Origin: G963668185 sp963668185
Lineage (GTDB): Bacteria; Chloroflexota; Dehalococcoidia; Lucifugimonadales; G963668185
Length of the DNA stretch: 64,000 nucleotides
Assembly (NCBI GenBank): GCA_963668185.1
Contig: OY764162.1
Span: forward strand, 1,302,001 to 1,366,000
Direction of reading: 5' to 3'
Part shown: piece after piece, positions 43,091 to 52,084 of the stretch
How positions within the stretch are numbered: position 1 is the first letter of the stretch
How the letters are laid out: each line of letters begins with the position of its first letter
Translations under genes and position numbers: made by a program
Notes under the pieces: model-generated
Told to the model about the DNA's origin: nothing
Database searches by the model: none
The model's input: only the letters and a program-made list of their open reading frames with translations

Positions 43091-43444
43091 AGCTGCATGG
43101 ACTTGCAGAGCGCGCTTGACTCGCCCGCCGGACGGCCGCGTTCCGGCGTCACATTTCGTCTCGGATCGTGTGCTTTTCGACTTATTTCGTATGGGTTTTG
43201 GCTCATTCGGGACGCATTTCCCAGACGCTCGGAGTTACGGAAAGTGACACAAAGTGGCGAAATGTTACAGATTTCAAGTCCTCACGCGCCCTGATCGGCG
43301 CTCGGATTCCCGTATCCGTCGCCGGACTTGACTTGAGGCCGCGCACTCTGCTAATCTGTAGGAAACTTACCAATGCTTAGTATCTGTTGAACCGGTAGAT
43401 ACACTCGCACAGTACACCGGCTGACCGTTCAGAAGGAGGATCGA
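43091..43444 (+). other. Long leader region, no firm gene
   Basis: This AT-richer stretch of about 350 bases contains a possible 65-codon frame (ATG 43097 to TGA 43294) that I cannot assign and do not call as a gene. It could hold a structured leader; I see no known riboswitch motif. The strong AAGGAGG at about 43433-43439 ends it. Confidence 0.35.
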
Positions 43445-43660
43445 TTGCTAAGGTTTGGATCATGCCCCCGCTGCCAAGGCGACCTGCACCGCAAGCAGGA
43501 CTACTACGGCGCGTATGAAGACTGCATCCAGTGCGGGTACTCCAAGGACATCCCGCCGGTGCCGCGCCGCGTCTTCACCCCGGAGCAGCTGAAGGGAAAG
43601 GTCGGGAGGCCACGAAAGGTGAAGACGGCGAAGGCCGCAGCCGGAAGCAGGGCGGCGTAG
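43445..43660 (+). CDS. Small zinc-ribbon protein with AT-hook-like tail
   Basis: The 71-residue product starts at TTG, with a strong AAGGAGG about 7 bases upstream. It has a four-Cys ribbon, CPRCQGDL ... CIQCGY, followed by a basic tail with GRPRKVKTAK, an AT-hook-like motif. A nucleic-acid-binding role is likely from these features; the target is unknown. The excellent ribosome site supports a real gene. Confidence 0.75.
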   Translation: MLRFGSCPRCQGDLHRKQDYYGAYEDCIQCGYSKDIPPVPRRVFTPEQLKGKVGRPRKVKTAKAAAGSRAA

Positions 43661-43799
43661 GGGCGAGGCCCCGGATCGGCGGGGGTTGTTTCACGCGCGT
43701 ACCAGTGGGGCGCTGGCTGCATGGCAAGGTCGTCGTTCGCAGGCAGAAGTCTTAGATTCTTCGCTTCGCTCAGAATGACAGAGGGTGAGGCGCGGCCTT

Positions 43800-45602
43800 C
43801 TACCAGCCCAGCGCGTAGCCGATACTGCCCTTAGCCGACGCCGCGCCGTGGATTACGCCGCGCTCACGGTCTATGCGGATCGCCATTGATTTGCCGTGCG
43901 ACCACGGCCCGCTCGGCTGCACGGTGTGGCCGCGCCGCTCCAGCTCCGCGACCGTCTCCCGGCTCAGCCGCGACTCCGCCATCAGCGTCCCCGGATACGC
44001 GGACCGGGGGTAGAACGACGACGGGAAGTGGATCGAGTGCACCGAAGGCTCGTCCAGCGCCTGCTGCAAGTCCATGCCGAAGTGCGCGTAGTTGAGGAAG
44101 AACTGTAGCGTCCACTGGTCCTGGCTGTCGCCGCCCGGCGTGCCGAACACCATCTCCGGCTGTCCGTCCCTGGTCGCCAGCGACGGCGTGAGCGTGGCCC
44201 GCGGCCTCTTGCGCGGCGCGAGCGCGTTGGGGCGGTCCGGGTTCAGGTAGAACATCTGCCCCCGCGTGCCGAGGCAGAAGCCAAGCCCTTCGATGACCGG
44301 CGACGACCTGATCCAGCCGCCGCTCGGCGTGGCCGCCACCATGTTGCCGTGGCGGTCCACCGCGTCCAGGTGCGTCGTGTCGCCGACGTGGGAGTGGCTC
44401 AGCCCGATGTCCTGCACCGGCCTCGCCGCGACGCCGAGCGCCTGCCGGTTGTCCGCGGCGACGTCCATCGGCGCGATGGCCGGGCCGAGGCCGTCCACGC
44501 TGCCCGGCCGCAGCTCCAGCGACGCCTCGCTCCCGATCAGCGCGCGGCGTCCGGCGTTGTAGCCGTCCGACAGCAGGAGGTCCAGCGGCACGTGGTCGAA
44601 GTTGGGGTCGCCGTAGTACGCTTCGCGGTCGGCGAACGCCAGCTTCGCGGCCTCCGTGACCGTGTGCAGGTACTCCGCCGAGTTGTGCCCCATCGCCGCC
44701 AGGTCGTAGTCCCGCAGCAACGCTAGCTGCTGGAGGAACACCGGCCCCTGGGTCCACGCCGGGCACTTGTACACGCGCAGCCCGTGGTACTCGTACGACG
44801 GCGGGTCCGGCTCGACCGCCGCCCGCCACCCGGCCATGTCATCGAGCGAGAGCAGGCCGGCGTGCGCCTTCCCGCTGGCGTCCTCGACCGGGTTTTCGCG
44901 GATGTACGCGGTGATCGCCTCGGCGATCGGGCCGCGGTAGAACGCGTCCCGCGCCGCCTCGATGCCGGCCGCTCGCCCGCTGCCGGACGCCGCCTCTTCC
45001 GCCTCGCACATCAGCCGGAGCGTCCGCGCGAAGTCCGGGTTGCGGAGGAGCTCGCCGACCTCCGGCACGCGCCCGTCCGGGCAGTAGATCTTCGCCGTGG
45101 CAGGGTACCGTTCCACGTACAGTTCGACGTGGCTTTCGACGTGGTCCCTGAGGCCGGGGTACACCGCGAACCCGTTCTCGGCTAGCTCGATCGCCGGGGC
45201 GAGCACGTCGGCGAACGTCATCGTCCCGAATCGCGACAGCGCGGCGGCCCACGTGTCCACGACGGCAGGCACGCACGCGGGCAGGAAGCCGTCGCCGGGG
45301 ATCAGGTCGATGCCGTTCTCGCGGCACCAGTCCAGCGTGAACTCCTCCGGCGACCAGCCCATGCCGCTGATCGCGTACGTCTGCCGGTCTTCCGCCGAGT
45401 ACACGAGCGTGGGGACTTCGCCGCCGATGCCGTTGCTCTGCGGCTCCAGCAGGTTCACGCAGAAGCACATGGCGGCAGCCGCGTCGATGGCGTTGCCGCC
45501 GGCCTCCATGATGCGGAAGCCCGCGGCGGTGGCGAGGTAGTGGCCGGAGGTGACGACGCCCTTGGTTCCCATAATTACGGGGCGGGTGGAGAATTGGGCC
45601 AT
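43800..45602 (-). CDS. ggt: Gamma-glutamyltransferase
   Basis: The 600-residue enzyme belongs to the Ntn-hydrolase family that cleaves gamma-glutamyl bonds, as in glutathione, and processes itself. It begins PVIMGTKGVVTSGHYLAT, has GGNAIDAAAAM and NGIGGE. The catalytic threonine starts the small subunit at DTTHLDAVDRHGNMVAATPSGG. LTPSLATRDG and FGTPGGDSQDQW follow. No signal peptide is seen, so it may be cytoplasmic and closer to the acylase branch. AGGAG precedes the ATG. Confidence 0.94.
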   Translation of the reverse strand: MAQFSTRPVIMGTKGVVTSGHYLATAAGFRIMEAGGNAIDAAAAMCFCVNLLEPQSNGIGGEVPTLVYSAEDRQTYAISGMGWSPEEFTLDWCRENGIDLIPGDGFLPACVPAVVDTWAAALSRFGTMTFADVLAPAIELAENGFAVYPGLRDHVESHVELYVERYPATAKIYCPDGRVPEVGELLRNPDFARTLRLMCEAEEAASGSGRAAGIEAARDAFYRGPIAEAITAYIRENPVEDASGKAHAGLLSLDDMAGWRAAVEPDPPSYEYHGLRVYKCPAWTQGPVFLQQLALLRDYDLAAMGHNSAEYLHTVTEAAKLAFADREAYYGDPNFDHVPLDLLLSDGYNAGRRALIGSEASLELRPGSVDGLGPAIAPMDVAADNRQALGVAARPVQDIGLSHSHVGDTTHLDAVDRHGNMVAATPSGGWIRSSPVIEGLGFCLGTRGQMFYLNPDRPNALAPRKRPRATLTPSLATRDGQPEMVFGTPGGDSQDQWTLQFFLNYAHFGMDLQQALDEPSVHSIHFPSSFYPRSAYPGTLMAESRLSRETVAELERRGHTVQPSGPWSHGKSMAIRIDRERGVIHGAASAKGSIGYALGW

Positions 45603-45685
45603 GCGGGACTCCTTGGTTGGGGGGTTGTGCGTGTGGGTACAGTAGCGCGAGCGTTCGCGTGATGCAAGGGCCGCCGACCTCCAAT

Positions 45686-45819
45686 CCGTTCGCCCTGAGC
45701 CTGTCGAAGGGCCCGCATGGCGCCAGTCCCCGCCCCCGGCGAGCCGCGTTGTTTGCCGGGGGTGGGGCGCCGGTTGAGTGCGTGAAGCCTGAGATTCCTC
45801 GGGGGACTCGGAATGACAG
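45686..45819. repeat. Repeat A (reverse) and repeat E
   Basis: A reversed A element at 45686-45711 and an E element (CCTCGGGGGACTCGGAATGA) at about 45791-45819 fill the 228-bp gap between the ggt start and the end of the large fibronectin-type gene. Confidence 0.8.
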
Positions 45820-45830
45820 AGGAAGGCCCC

Positions 45831-48800
45831 CTAGTCGTAGATTGGGCAGTGCCAGTGCGTGCCGCCGCCGCCGTCCGGCCAGCCGTGGCTGTGCTGTTCG
45901 ATCGTCAGGCAGGTCGAGGGCTTCACCCCCAGTTCGCCCATCGCCGGGTGCCAGCGCTTGTGCGTGTGGTCGTTGAAGCTATGGCCGTCCAGCTTCTGGT
46001 CCGGCACGTCGATCGTCGTGACGTGCGCCCGCGTGATCTTGTCGGCGTCCGAGCAGCCGGCGTCGTCGTAGATGTCCACGAGGTACGTAATCGGCGCGCG
46101 CAGGTTCTTGATCGTGTAGCTGCCGCTGGCTACGCGGACGCAGCTCGACCAGTCGCCGACGTGGTTGCGGTAGTCGAACGACCACGGCCCGCTCGTGACC
46201 TTCAGCTTGATCCACGCGTGCGAGCCGTCCGCCACCTGCGGCCCGACCTCCGCGCCGTGGTAGCCCACGGGCGGCGGCGGCACCGCGGCCGACTCCGTCC
46301 ATGCGCCGTTGCCGGCGCCCGACACGCCGCGCACCCGGAACGTGTAGCTCTCCACGCCGCCCGCGTCGGTCTGCGTGTGCGTCCGCCCCGACTGCTTGGT
46401 GGCCGCCGTGCGCCAGCTGCCGTTGTTCTTCCGGTACTGCACGTCGTAACCCGACGTCGCCCGCGCCGACTCGCCCCAACTCACGTCGATCGTCGTCGGC
46501 GAGGTCGTGCTCCGCTTCGCCGTCACGCTCGCTATCGGGCCTGCCGGCAGGCCCCGCACGGTGTTGGAGCTTCGCCAGCTTCCCTCCAGCCTCGTGCCGC
46601 TGGTGAGCGTCGTCACCGCGCGCACCTGGAACTGGTACCGGCTGCCGCCCAGAGCGCCCGTCAGCGTGTAGCTCGTCGCCGCGGACGCCGCCGTGTCCGA
46701 CCACGCGCCGCCGTCGCGCTTGTGCTGCACCTCGTACGTGGTCAGGCTGCCGGACGCGTTGGACGGCGCGGTCCAGCTAACGTCGATACTCGTCTCGTCG
46801 TTCGCGTCCCGCGTCGCCGACAGGCTGCCCACCTGGCCCGGCTTCGGCAGGGCCGGCACGGTGTTGGAGCTTCGCCAGCTTCCCTCCAGCCTCTCGTTCG
46901 TGGTCAGAGTCCTCACCGGGCGCACCTGGAACTGGTACCTGCTCGCGCCCGACGCGCCCTCCAGCGTGTAGCTGGTCGCCGTCGTCGTCGCCGTCGACGA
47001 CCACGCGCCGCCGTCCTGCCGGTGCCGCACGTCGTAGCTCGTCGGCGCGATGCCGCCGCTCGGCGCGGTCCAGCTAACGCCTATCCTCGTGTCGTCGTCC
47101 GTCTCACGCGTTGCCGTAAGGCTCCCCACCTGGTTGGGCGAGGACACCCTCGGCACCGTGTTGGAGTTCTTCCAGCTTCCGTAGATCGTGTCCCCGCCTG
47201 AGGCCGTCACCGTCCGCACGCGGAAACGGTAGCTGCTCCCGCCTGCCGCGTCGGTGAGCAGGTACGATGTCCCGGTCTGGCTCGTAGCCAGGCTCGTCCA
47301 GCTTCCGCCGTTCACCTGCCGCTCCACGTCGTAGCCCGTGGGCGCGGTGCCGCCGCTCGGCGCTTCCCAGCTTACGCTGATCACGGTCTCGTCGTTCACC
47401 GCGCGGCCCGCCGTAAGGTTGCGCACCTGGTTGGGGTTCGAAAGCGGCGAAACGGTCACGCTCCGCCAGCTTCCCGGGTAGCTGTCGTTACCGACGACGT
47501 TGACCGCCCGCACGCGGAAGCGGTAGCCCGTGCCGCCGCCCGCGCCCGTCAGCGTGTACGATGTGCCGGCCTGTTCGATGGCCCCGCCGTTCCAGTCGCC
47601 CCACGGCCCGCTCTTGCCGGCGCGTGACTGGTACTGCACGTCGTAGCGCGTGGCCGCCGTCGCGTTGCTCGGCGCGGTCCAGCTGACGCCTATCACCGTA
47701 TCGTCGTTTGCGGCGCGGGCCGCCGCCAGGCTGGGCAGCGAGCCGGGCGCGCGCGGCGCGGCGGCCGTCAGCGTCGCCGTCGCCGAGACGGCGTAGCTCG
47801 CCGCCAGGCTGTAGTCCGCCCGCAGAGCCTCCACACGGTAGTGGTACGTAGTCCCTGCGGCCACGTCCTCGTCGGTGTAGGTGAGCGTGTTCTTATCGAC
47901 CGACGCGATCCGCCGGTAGCTGCCCGCCGTTCCGTCGCCGGAGCGGAAGACGCGGTACTCCGCCGCGCCCGCCGCCGCGGGCCAGTTCAGCGTAATCGCG
48001 GGCCGCGTGGCCGACGCGCCCGACAGCCCCGCGCCGACCGTGCGCGCCTTCAGCGTGGCGATGTTGTTCCCCTGCCGGTGGTCCAGCACCGTGCCCGCGT
48101 ACCACTTGTTGCCGCTTGTTGCCTCGCAGGCCGTTTGGCCGGCCGGCTTGGGCGTCACGTCACGGAGCGTGGTCGTGGCTATGCAGACCGTGTACGGGTT
48201 CGTCAAAGTCCACGTCGCGTTCGCCACCTTCTCGCAGTCCGCCTCCCTGATGACGTGGGCCAGCGTGGTCGTCGCGCCGCCGGGGGCCACGGTGCAGTCC
48301 CCGTTGCCGTTGCTGACGGTGGCCGTGGCGTCGCCGGCCGCCGCGCCGGTCACTACGAGCGACACCGCCCGGCCCTGCGGCCGGCCCATCTGCCGCAGCG
48401 AGGCGGCGGGGGTCGTCGTGCCCGCGTCCCAGATCCAGTACGGGTTGGCGCGGGCCGTCCCGGCCGCCAGGAACGTCCCCAGCCCCGCCGGAACCGTCGT
48501 CACTCCGGTCGCCCCAGCCGGCAGTTCGACCACGACCTTGGCCGACTCCGTGACGTCGGGGCCGTGGTTAGTTACGTCCAGCGTGTAGGCCGCCTGGCCC
48601 GACGACAGCGCCGGGACGGGGCCGCGGTCCGACACCGACAACTCCGCCGCCGGGCCGACGTGGAAGGTGTAGCGGCCCGTGTCGCTGTACGCGGTCTGAG
48701 TGCCGCCAGACTCCTGGTATTTGGTTTGGTTGGTAACATCAACCTTATAGGTGCCCAAATTGCCGAACTCATACGTGAATAAGAATGATGTTCCGCACAA

Positions 48801-50375
48801 TTTATCATTTTCGTATTCCAACTCTGTTCCCAGGTTATTGCCGCCGTCCACGTCTACGTAACCGAAGCTGTGGTTTTTTACCGCCTGCACATCCCAGATT
48901 GTCATCGAGCCCGGAGTATGGTCGATGGTGTTGCCCTGGCCGTCGGTCATGTTAGCGATGACAAGTTTCCATCCCTTGTACTCGGGATCGTCATCGGGTG
49001 ACGTGTTGGGGTCCTTATCTGTGAGACATTCAGAAGTGTTATAGCCGGCCACGCCGGGCAGGCGGCCGGGGTGGTTGGCGCCGGTGGATGCTTGGTCGCT
49101 GCCGGTCCACCAGAATATACCGGTCTCGCCGGAGACCGTGTTCCGGCCGGCGTGGTCGGGAATGTGCACCACCACGTCTTCGGGCTGGAGGTACTCGTAG
49201 GGCATTCCCGCGTTGGCCGCCGCGTCCCCGCCTCCGATCACCAGTCTCACGCTGGTCGTGGCGGTGGCCGGGCAGGGATAGTCCGTCCTGTTGGCGCAGC
49301 CCACCAGGTTGAGCAGGTCGGCTTGCCCGTCCCTGAGCAGGACCGGCGACTCCGCCGACGGGAGCGCGCCCAGGCACAGCGTCTTCGTGTTGTCCGACGG
49401 GTCGTCGTAGGGCGTGAAGTCTCTGTCATGGTCGGCGCCTCTGTCTGCGGGGACGTAAGGGGCCCCGGCCCCAGGGATTCCGGTCATGTTGACCGTAACG
49501 CACTGCTCTTCCAGCGCGGCCCCGCTCTTCAGCCGCAGCGGCAGCGTGATTTCGTAATCGGGATAGACGATGTCATGCCCATCGATGACTTTGCGCCGTT
49601 CAGAGGTCTGTTCGCTTCCGATGTAAAAGTCGCCCGTTCCCTTCGCGGCGTCGTAGTTCTGCCACACCGCAAGCGGCAGGGTGCGCGGGGAGTTCGGCGC
49701 GGGCGTGATGGGGGGCGACGAAGTAGCCAACTCCAGCCCCGGCGTGTGCCGCACGCTCACGTTCACGTTGAAGGCGTCATCCGCGTCCACCGCGAGCTTG
49801 AAGTTGGCGGTCTCGCCCGCTCCGGGGAAGCGGTCATCCACGGATAATGAGGTGATCATATACCATGGGGCGATGGCGCTGGCTCTACCGGACGCGCCCT
49901 CGACCCAGAACACCCGCTCTGTCCTGCAGAACGCGGCTCCCGCCGCAGGATCGCGATGCTCCAGCGTGACGGTGTCTCTGCGTATTCCGCGCCAGGTGCT
50001 GAGGGCTCGACGCACTGTCAGGTCAACCGCGGCGGCCGCCGGCAGGGTGCGCACCAGCCAGTGGGCCAGGACATCGTCGGTGGCGACGGAACCCGTAGTC
50101 CAGCGAGTCACGCTGGTACTCTTTCCGAGAAGATTCCACTCCGGGGTTATGTTAGCCCTCACCAGCCGGAGGCCGTCTTCAACATAATCGGCTGATGCGT
50201 CGTCCCAGGCCGGGGCCTCGGACTTGACCACGACCTTGATGTTCGCGAGCGGCTCGTAGGTGGTGTTGCCCACCCTGTAGTACTGGAAGGGTTGGCCGCC
50301 CACTTGCTCAAAAAAGTCCAGGGCCAGCGCCAGGTGGTCGCACTCCGGCAGCGCGTCCTGCGTCCCGCCCGTCAC
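45831..50375 (-). CDS. Very large secreted protein with DUF11-like and six fibronectin type III domains (main frame)
   Basis: The 1514-residue frame has an N-terminal beta-rich region, a DUF11/CARDB-like domain near AELSVSDRGPVPALSSGQ, then six FN3 domains, each with an SW.AP core (for example VIGVSWTAPSN, VISVSWEAPSG, IDVSWTAPSN) and a YxFxVR strand. The C-terminal module is His-rich: HSFNDHTHKRWH, EQHSHGW, THWHC. No membrane anchor or LPXTG is present. This frame lacks a signal peptide. It is open back through the C13 run into the 50452-50838 frame, one base out of register, so the GTG at 50375 is probably not the real start. Likely an adhesin or surface protein. Confidence 0.85.
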   Translation of the reverse strand: MTGGTQDALPECDHLALALDFFEQVGGQPFQYYRVGNTTYEPLANIKVVVKSEAPAWDDASADYVEDGLRLVRANITPEWNLLGKSTSVTRWTTGSVATDDVLAHWLVRTLPAAAAVDLTVRRALSTWRGIRRDTVTLEHRDPAAGAAFCRTERVFWVEGASGRASAIAPWYMITSLSVDDRFPGAGETANFKLAVDADDAFNVNVSVRHTPGLELATSSPPITPAPNSPRTLPLAVWQNYDAAKGTGDFYIGSEQTSERRKVIDGHDIVYPDYEITLPLRLKSGAALEEQCVTVNMTGIPGAGAPYVPADRGADHDRDFTPYDDPSDNTKTLCLGALPSAESPVLLRDGQADLLNLVGCANRTDYPCPATATTSVRLVIGGGDAAANAGMPYEYLQPEDVVVHIPDHAGRNTVSGETGIFWWTGSDQASTGANHPGRLPGVAGYNTSECLTDKDPNTSPDDDPEYKGWKLVIANMTDGQGNTIDHTPGSMTIWDVQAVKNHSFGYVDVDGGNNLGTELEYENDKLCGTSFLFTYEFGNLGTYKVDVTNQTKYQESGGTQTAYSDTGRYTFHVGPAAELSVSDRGPVPALSSGQAAYTLDVTNHGPDVTESAKVVVELPAGATGVTTVPAGLGTFLAAGTARANPYWIWDAGTTTPAASLRQMGRPQGRAVSLVVTGAAAGDATATVSNGNGDCTVAPGGATTTLAHVIREADCEKVANATWTLTNPYTVCIATTTLRDVTPKPAGQTACEATSGNKWYAGTVLDHRQGNNIATLKARTVGAGLSGASATRPAITLNWPAAAGAAEYRVFRSGDGTAGSYRRIASVDKNTLTYTDEDVAAGTTYHYRVEALRADYSLAASYAVSATATLTAAAPRAPGSLPSLAAARAANDDTVIGVSWTAPSNATAATRYDVQYQSRAGKSGPWGDWNGGAIEQAGTSYTLTGAGGGTGYRFRVRAVNVVGNDSYPGSWRSVTVSPLSNPNQVRNLTAGRAVNDETVISVSWEAPSGGTAPTGYDVERQVNGGSWTSLATSQTGTSYLLTDAAGGSSYRFRVRTVTASGGDTIYGSWKNSNTVPRVSSPNQVGSLTATRETDDDTRIGVSWTAPSGGIAPTSYDVRHRQDGGAWSSTATTTATSYTLEGASGASRYQFQVRPVRTLTTNERLEGSWRSSNTVPALPKPGQVGSLSATRDANDETSIDVSWTAPSNASGSLTTYEVQHKRDGGAWSDTAASAATSYTLTGALGGSRYQFQVRAVTTLTSGTRLEGSWRSSNTVRGLPAGPIASVTAKRSTTSPTTIDVSWGESARATSGYDVQYRKNNGSWRTAATKQSGRTHTQTDAGGVESYTFRVRGVSGAGNGAWTESAAVPPPPVGYHGAEVGPQVADGSHAWIKLKVTSGPWSFDYRNHVGDWSSCVRVASGSYTIKNLRAPITYLVDIYDDAGCSDADKITRAHVTTIDVPDQKLDGHSFNDHTHKRWHPAMGELGVKPSTCLTIEQHSHGWPDGGGGTHWHCPIYD

Positions 50376-50451
50376 CGTGCTGGCCGCGGCGACACTGCCG
50401 GCGGAGCGGACGGCGTCCTGCTGCGGGGCCGCGCCGGGGCCTAAGGCCGAG

Positions 50452-50838
50452 CTATCGCGCCGGGCGGAAAAGTGGGGGGGGGGGGGTAGAAGATATGTTC
50501 GTGGACGGCGCCGTTGCCGCCGTGGGCAGGCCGCCGCCGTCGGCAGTCTTGACTATCCCTTCCCCAGTCTGCTGGGAAAAGCGTCCTCCTCCGACCTCTT
50601 CCCCAGTCTGCTGGGAAAAGCGTCCTCCTCCGACCTCTTCCCCAGTCTGCTGGGAAAAGCGTCCTCCTCTGACCTCTTCCCCAGTCTGCTGGGGAAGATT
50701 GAGATGGGGTTCCCCCGCGCCGCTCGCGCTGTCCGGCCCGGCCAGCAGCGCAACGGCGGCAACCACCGCAGCCGCCGCGAGGCCCGCGAAGACCGCGCCG
50801 CGCCCGCGCAAGCCGCCGATGCCGATGCGAGGAATCAT
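50452..50838 (-). CDS. Signal-peptide frame of the large secreted protein (out of register)
   Basis: The ATG at 50838 follows GGGGGA closely and opens MIPRIGIGGLRGRG, then a hydrophobic stretch AVFAGLAAAAVVAAVALLAG and a likely cleavage near DSASGAG. The mature start has tandem 13-residue units (SQQTGEEVGGGRF). The frame passes through the C13 run and stops at TAG 50452. Removing one C, or adding two, would join it to the 1514-residue frame and give about 1668 residues. It is therefore the N-terminus of the downstream protein, not an independent gene. Confidence 0.8.
   Translation of the reverse strand: MIPRIGIGGLRGRGAVFAGLAAAAVVAAVALLAGPDSASGAGEPHLNLPQQTGEEVRGGRFSQQTGEEVGGGRFSQQTGEEVGGGRFSQQTGEGIVKTADGGGLPTAATAPSTNISSTPPPPLFRPAR
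50474..50486. repeat. Homopolymer C13 (minus strand) at the frame break
   Basis: Thirteen consecutive G on the plus strand lie exactly where the signal-peptide frame and the 1514-residue frame overlap. Runs of this length are prone to slipped-strand changes. An assembly error is also possible. Confidence 0.9.
50562..50712. repeat. 39-bp tandem array of B-derived units
   Basis: Units begin at 50562, 50601, 50640 and 50679. Each starts CCCCAGTCTGCTGGG, the inverted half of repeat B, and continues AAAAGCGTCCTCC. Thirty-nine bases equal 13 codons, so the array encodes SQQTGEEVGGGRF repeats directly after the signal peptide. Confidence 0.88.
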
Positions 50839-50907
50839 CCAGTCCCCCAATGCTATGAGATAGAGTATCCGGGTTTGAGATAGCGTTCCCGATAAGAAGC
50901 GGGCGCC

Positions 50908-50936
50908 ATGATAAGACTAAGTATCAGGGAAGTCAA
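50908..50936 (-). promoter_or_regulatory. Predicted promoter of the large secreted protein
   Basis: On the minus strand TTGACT (50931-50936) and TATCAT (50908-50913) are 17 bp apart. Transcription would start about 60 nt before the ATG at 50838. The -35 box ends exactly where the target duplication of the neighbouring IS begins (50937). Confidence 0.65.
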
Positions 50937-50941
50937 GCGGG

Positions 50942-52072
50942 TGTACTCGTTCAGTACATATGGGACAGTTTTGGCGAGACCATGTCCGGGTGGTGATGCT
51001 GAAGATACTCGGCCGGAGTGCGCCCGTCCAGTGAGTGGTGTGGGCGGACAGTGTCGTATAGGCGCTCCCATTCCAGAAGCGCTCTGTTGAGTGGCGCCAT
51101 CTCGAGGTCGCCGTCATACAGTTCGTAGAACTCCTCAGTGTGGGTACGCTGCGCCCTCTCTACGTGGCCATTGAGCTTCGGGGATCGCGGCGGCAACACA
51201 AACAGTCTGATCCCGTAGTCCCGGCACGCTGCCTCGAACTCAGCCATGAACTCAGAACCCCCATCGACCTGCACCGCCTTGATCGGAAACGGAAAGCGCC
51301 GACGCATTGAGTCCAGGAACCGCGCCGCCAACGTCGACGTGGCTCGCGTGTGTACCTCGATCACGTCCCACCGCGACACCACATCCCTCGCAGTGAAGTG
51401 CTTGAGCACCATACCCGGAAGGGGGCGGACATCCAGCGTGTCCACCTGCACTATGTCGCCCGGATTGACGGCCTGGTACTCCCTGGGCTTGCGCACCGCA
51501 TAGGGACGGGCACGGGCGCGCTTACGCGCCGCTACACCCTGTCGCGGAGGTTCCTTGAGTACGCCGCGAACCTTCAGACTGGCCAGGATGCGGCCCACCA
51601 TCGAAGTGGACACCTGCCAGCCCTCTCGCCTCAGCATCACCACCAACTTGTCCTTGCCCCAGCGTGGATACCGCTCCCTCATCTCCATCACCGCCTCGGC
51701 CAACTCCACGCTCCACGTAGGACCGCGTACCCTGTGAGGACGACGGCTCTTGGCACACAGGCCGGCCGGTCCCTCTTCCCTCAGCGCCCTGTCCCACCTG
51801 TACAGCGTCGAGCGGGCCATGCCCAATGCTTCAGCCGCTTCGGAGCCGGACAGTCCCCGCCGTCTCAGCGCCTGCCAGCAGTTCACCATGCGCAATCGCT
51901 CCTGCGCTTCGGCAGGCAGGTCTGTCAGTGTAGCCTTGGCAAGCTGGTAGAATGGCTTGGGTAGACCTACTACCCGCATACAGGGACCTCCTTGGTTTGT
52001 CTCACCCAAAGGATGGTCCCTTTCTCTTTCCCTTACAACTCCCCCTGTCTCACATCTATCTGAACGAGTTCA
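50942..52072. mobile_element. IS481-family insertion sequence, intact
   Basis: The element of 1131 bp has imperfect terminal inverted repeats: left end TGTACTCGTTCAG and right end, reversed, TGAACTCGTTCAG, with GACAG matching further in. It is flanked by a 5-bp target duplication, GCGGG (50937-50941 and 52073-52077). It carries one transposase gene. The insertion lies right beside the -35 box of the secreted-protein gene. Confidence 0.85.
50951..51979 (-). CDS. IS481-family transposase
   Basis: The DDE transposase (342 residues from the ATG at 51979) has an N-terminal helix-turn-helix (LSGSEAAEALGMARSTLYRW), a second helical domain and the rve catalytic core: IVQVDTLDV, AVQVDGGSEF and HVERAQRTHTEEFY supply the Asp, Asp and Glu. 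The C-terminal PHHSLDGRTPAEYL is typical. An upstream in-frame start at 52009 is possible. The gene is complete. Confidence 0.93.
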   Translation of the reverse strand: MRVVGLPKPFYQLAKATLTDLPAEAQERLRMVNCWQALRRRGLSGSEAAEALGMARSTLYRWDRALREEGPAGLCAKSRRPHRVRGPTWSVELAEAVMEMRERYPRWGKDKLVVMLRREGWQVSTSMVGRILASLKVRGVLKEPPRQGVAARKRARARPYAVRKPREYQAVNPGDIVQVDTLDVRPLPGMVLKHFTARDVVSRWDVIEVHTRATSTLAARFLDSMRRRFPFPIKAVQVDGGSEFMAEFEAACRDYGIRLFVLPPRSPKLNGHVERAQRTHTEEFYELYDGDLEMAPLNRALLEWERLYDTVRPHHSLDGRTPAEYLQHHHPDMVSPKLSHMY

Positions 52073-52084
52073 GCGGGGGGGCGG

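Noticed and set aside
43097..43294. 65-codon frame starting 6 bases after a -10-like box
   Set aside because: No recognisable motif, no ribosome site and no partner; reported only as part of the leader region.
50562..50712. Possible CRISPR array from regular 39-bp units
   Set aside because: Units abut without unique spacers and encode a 13-residue repeat inside a secreted protein.
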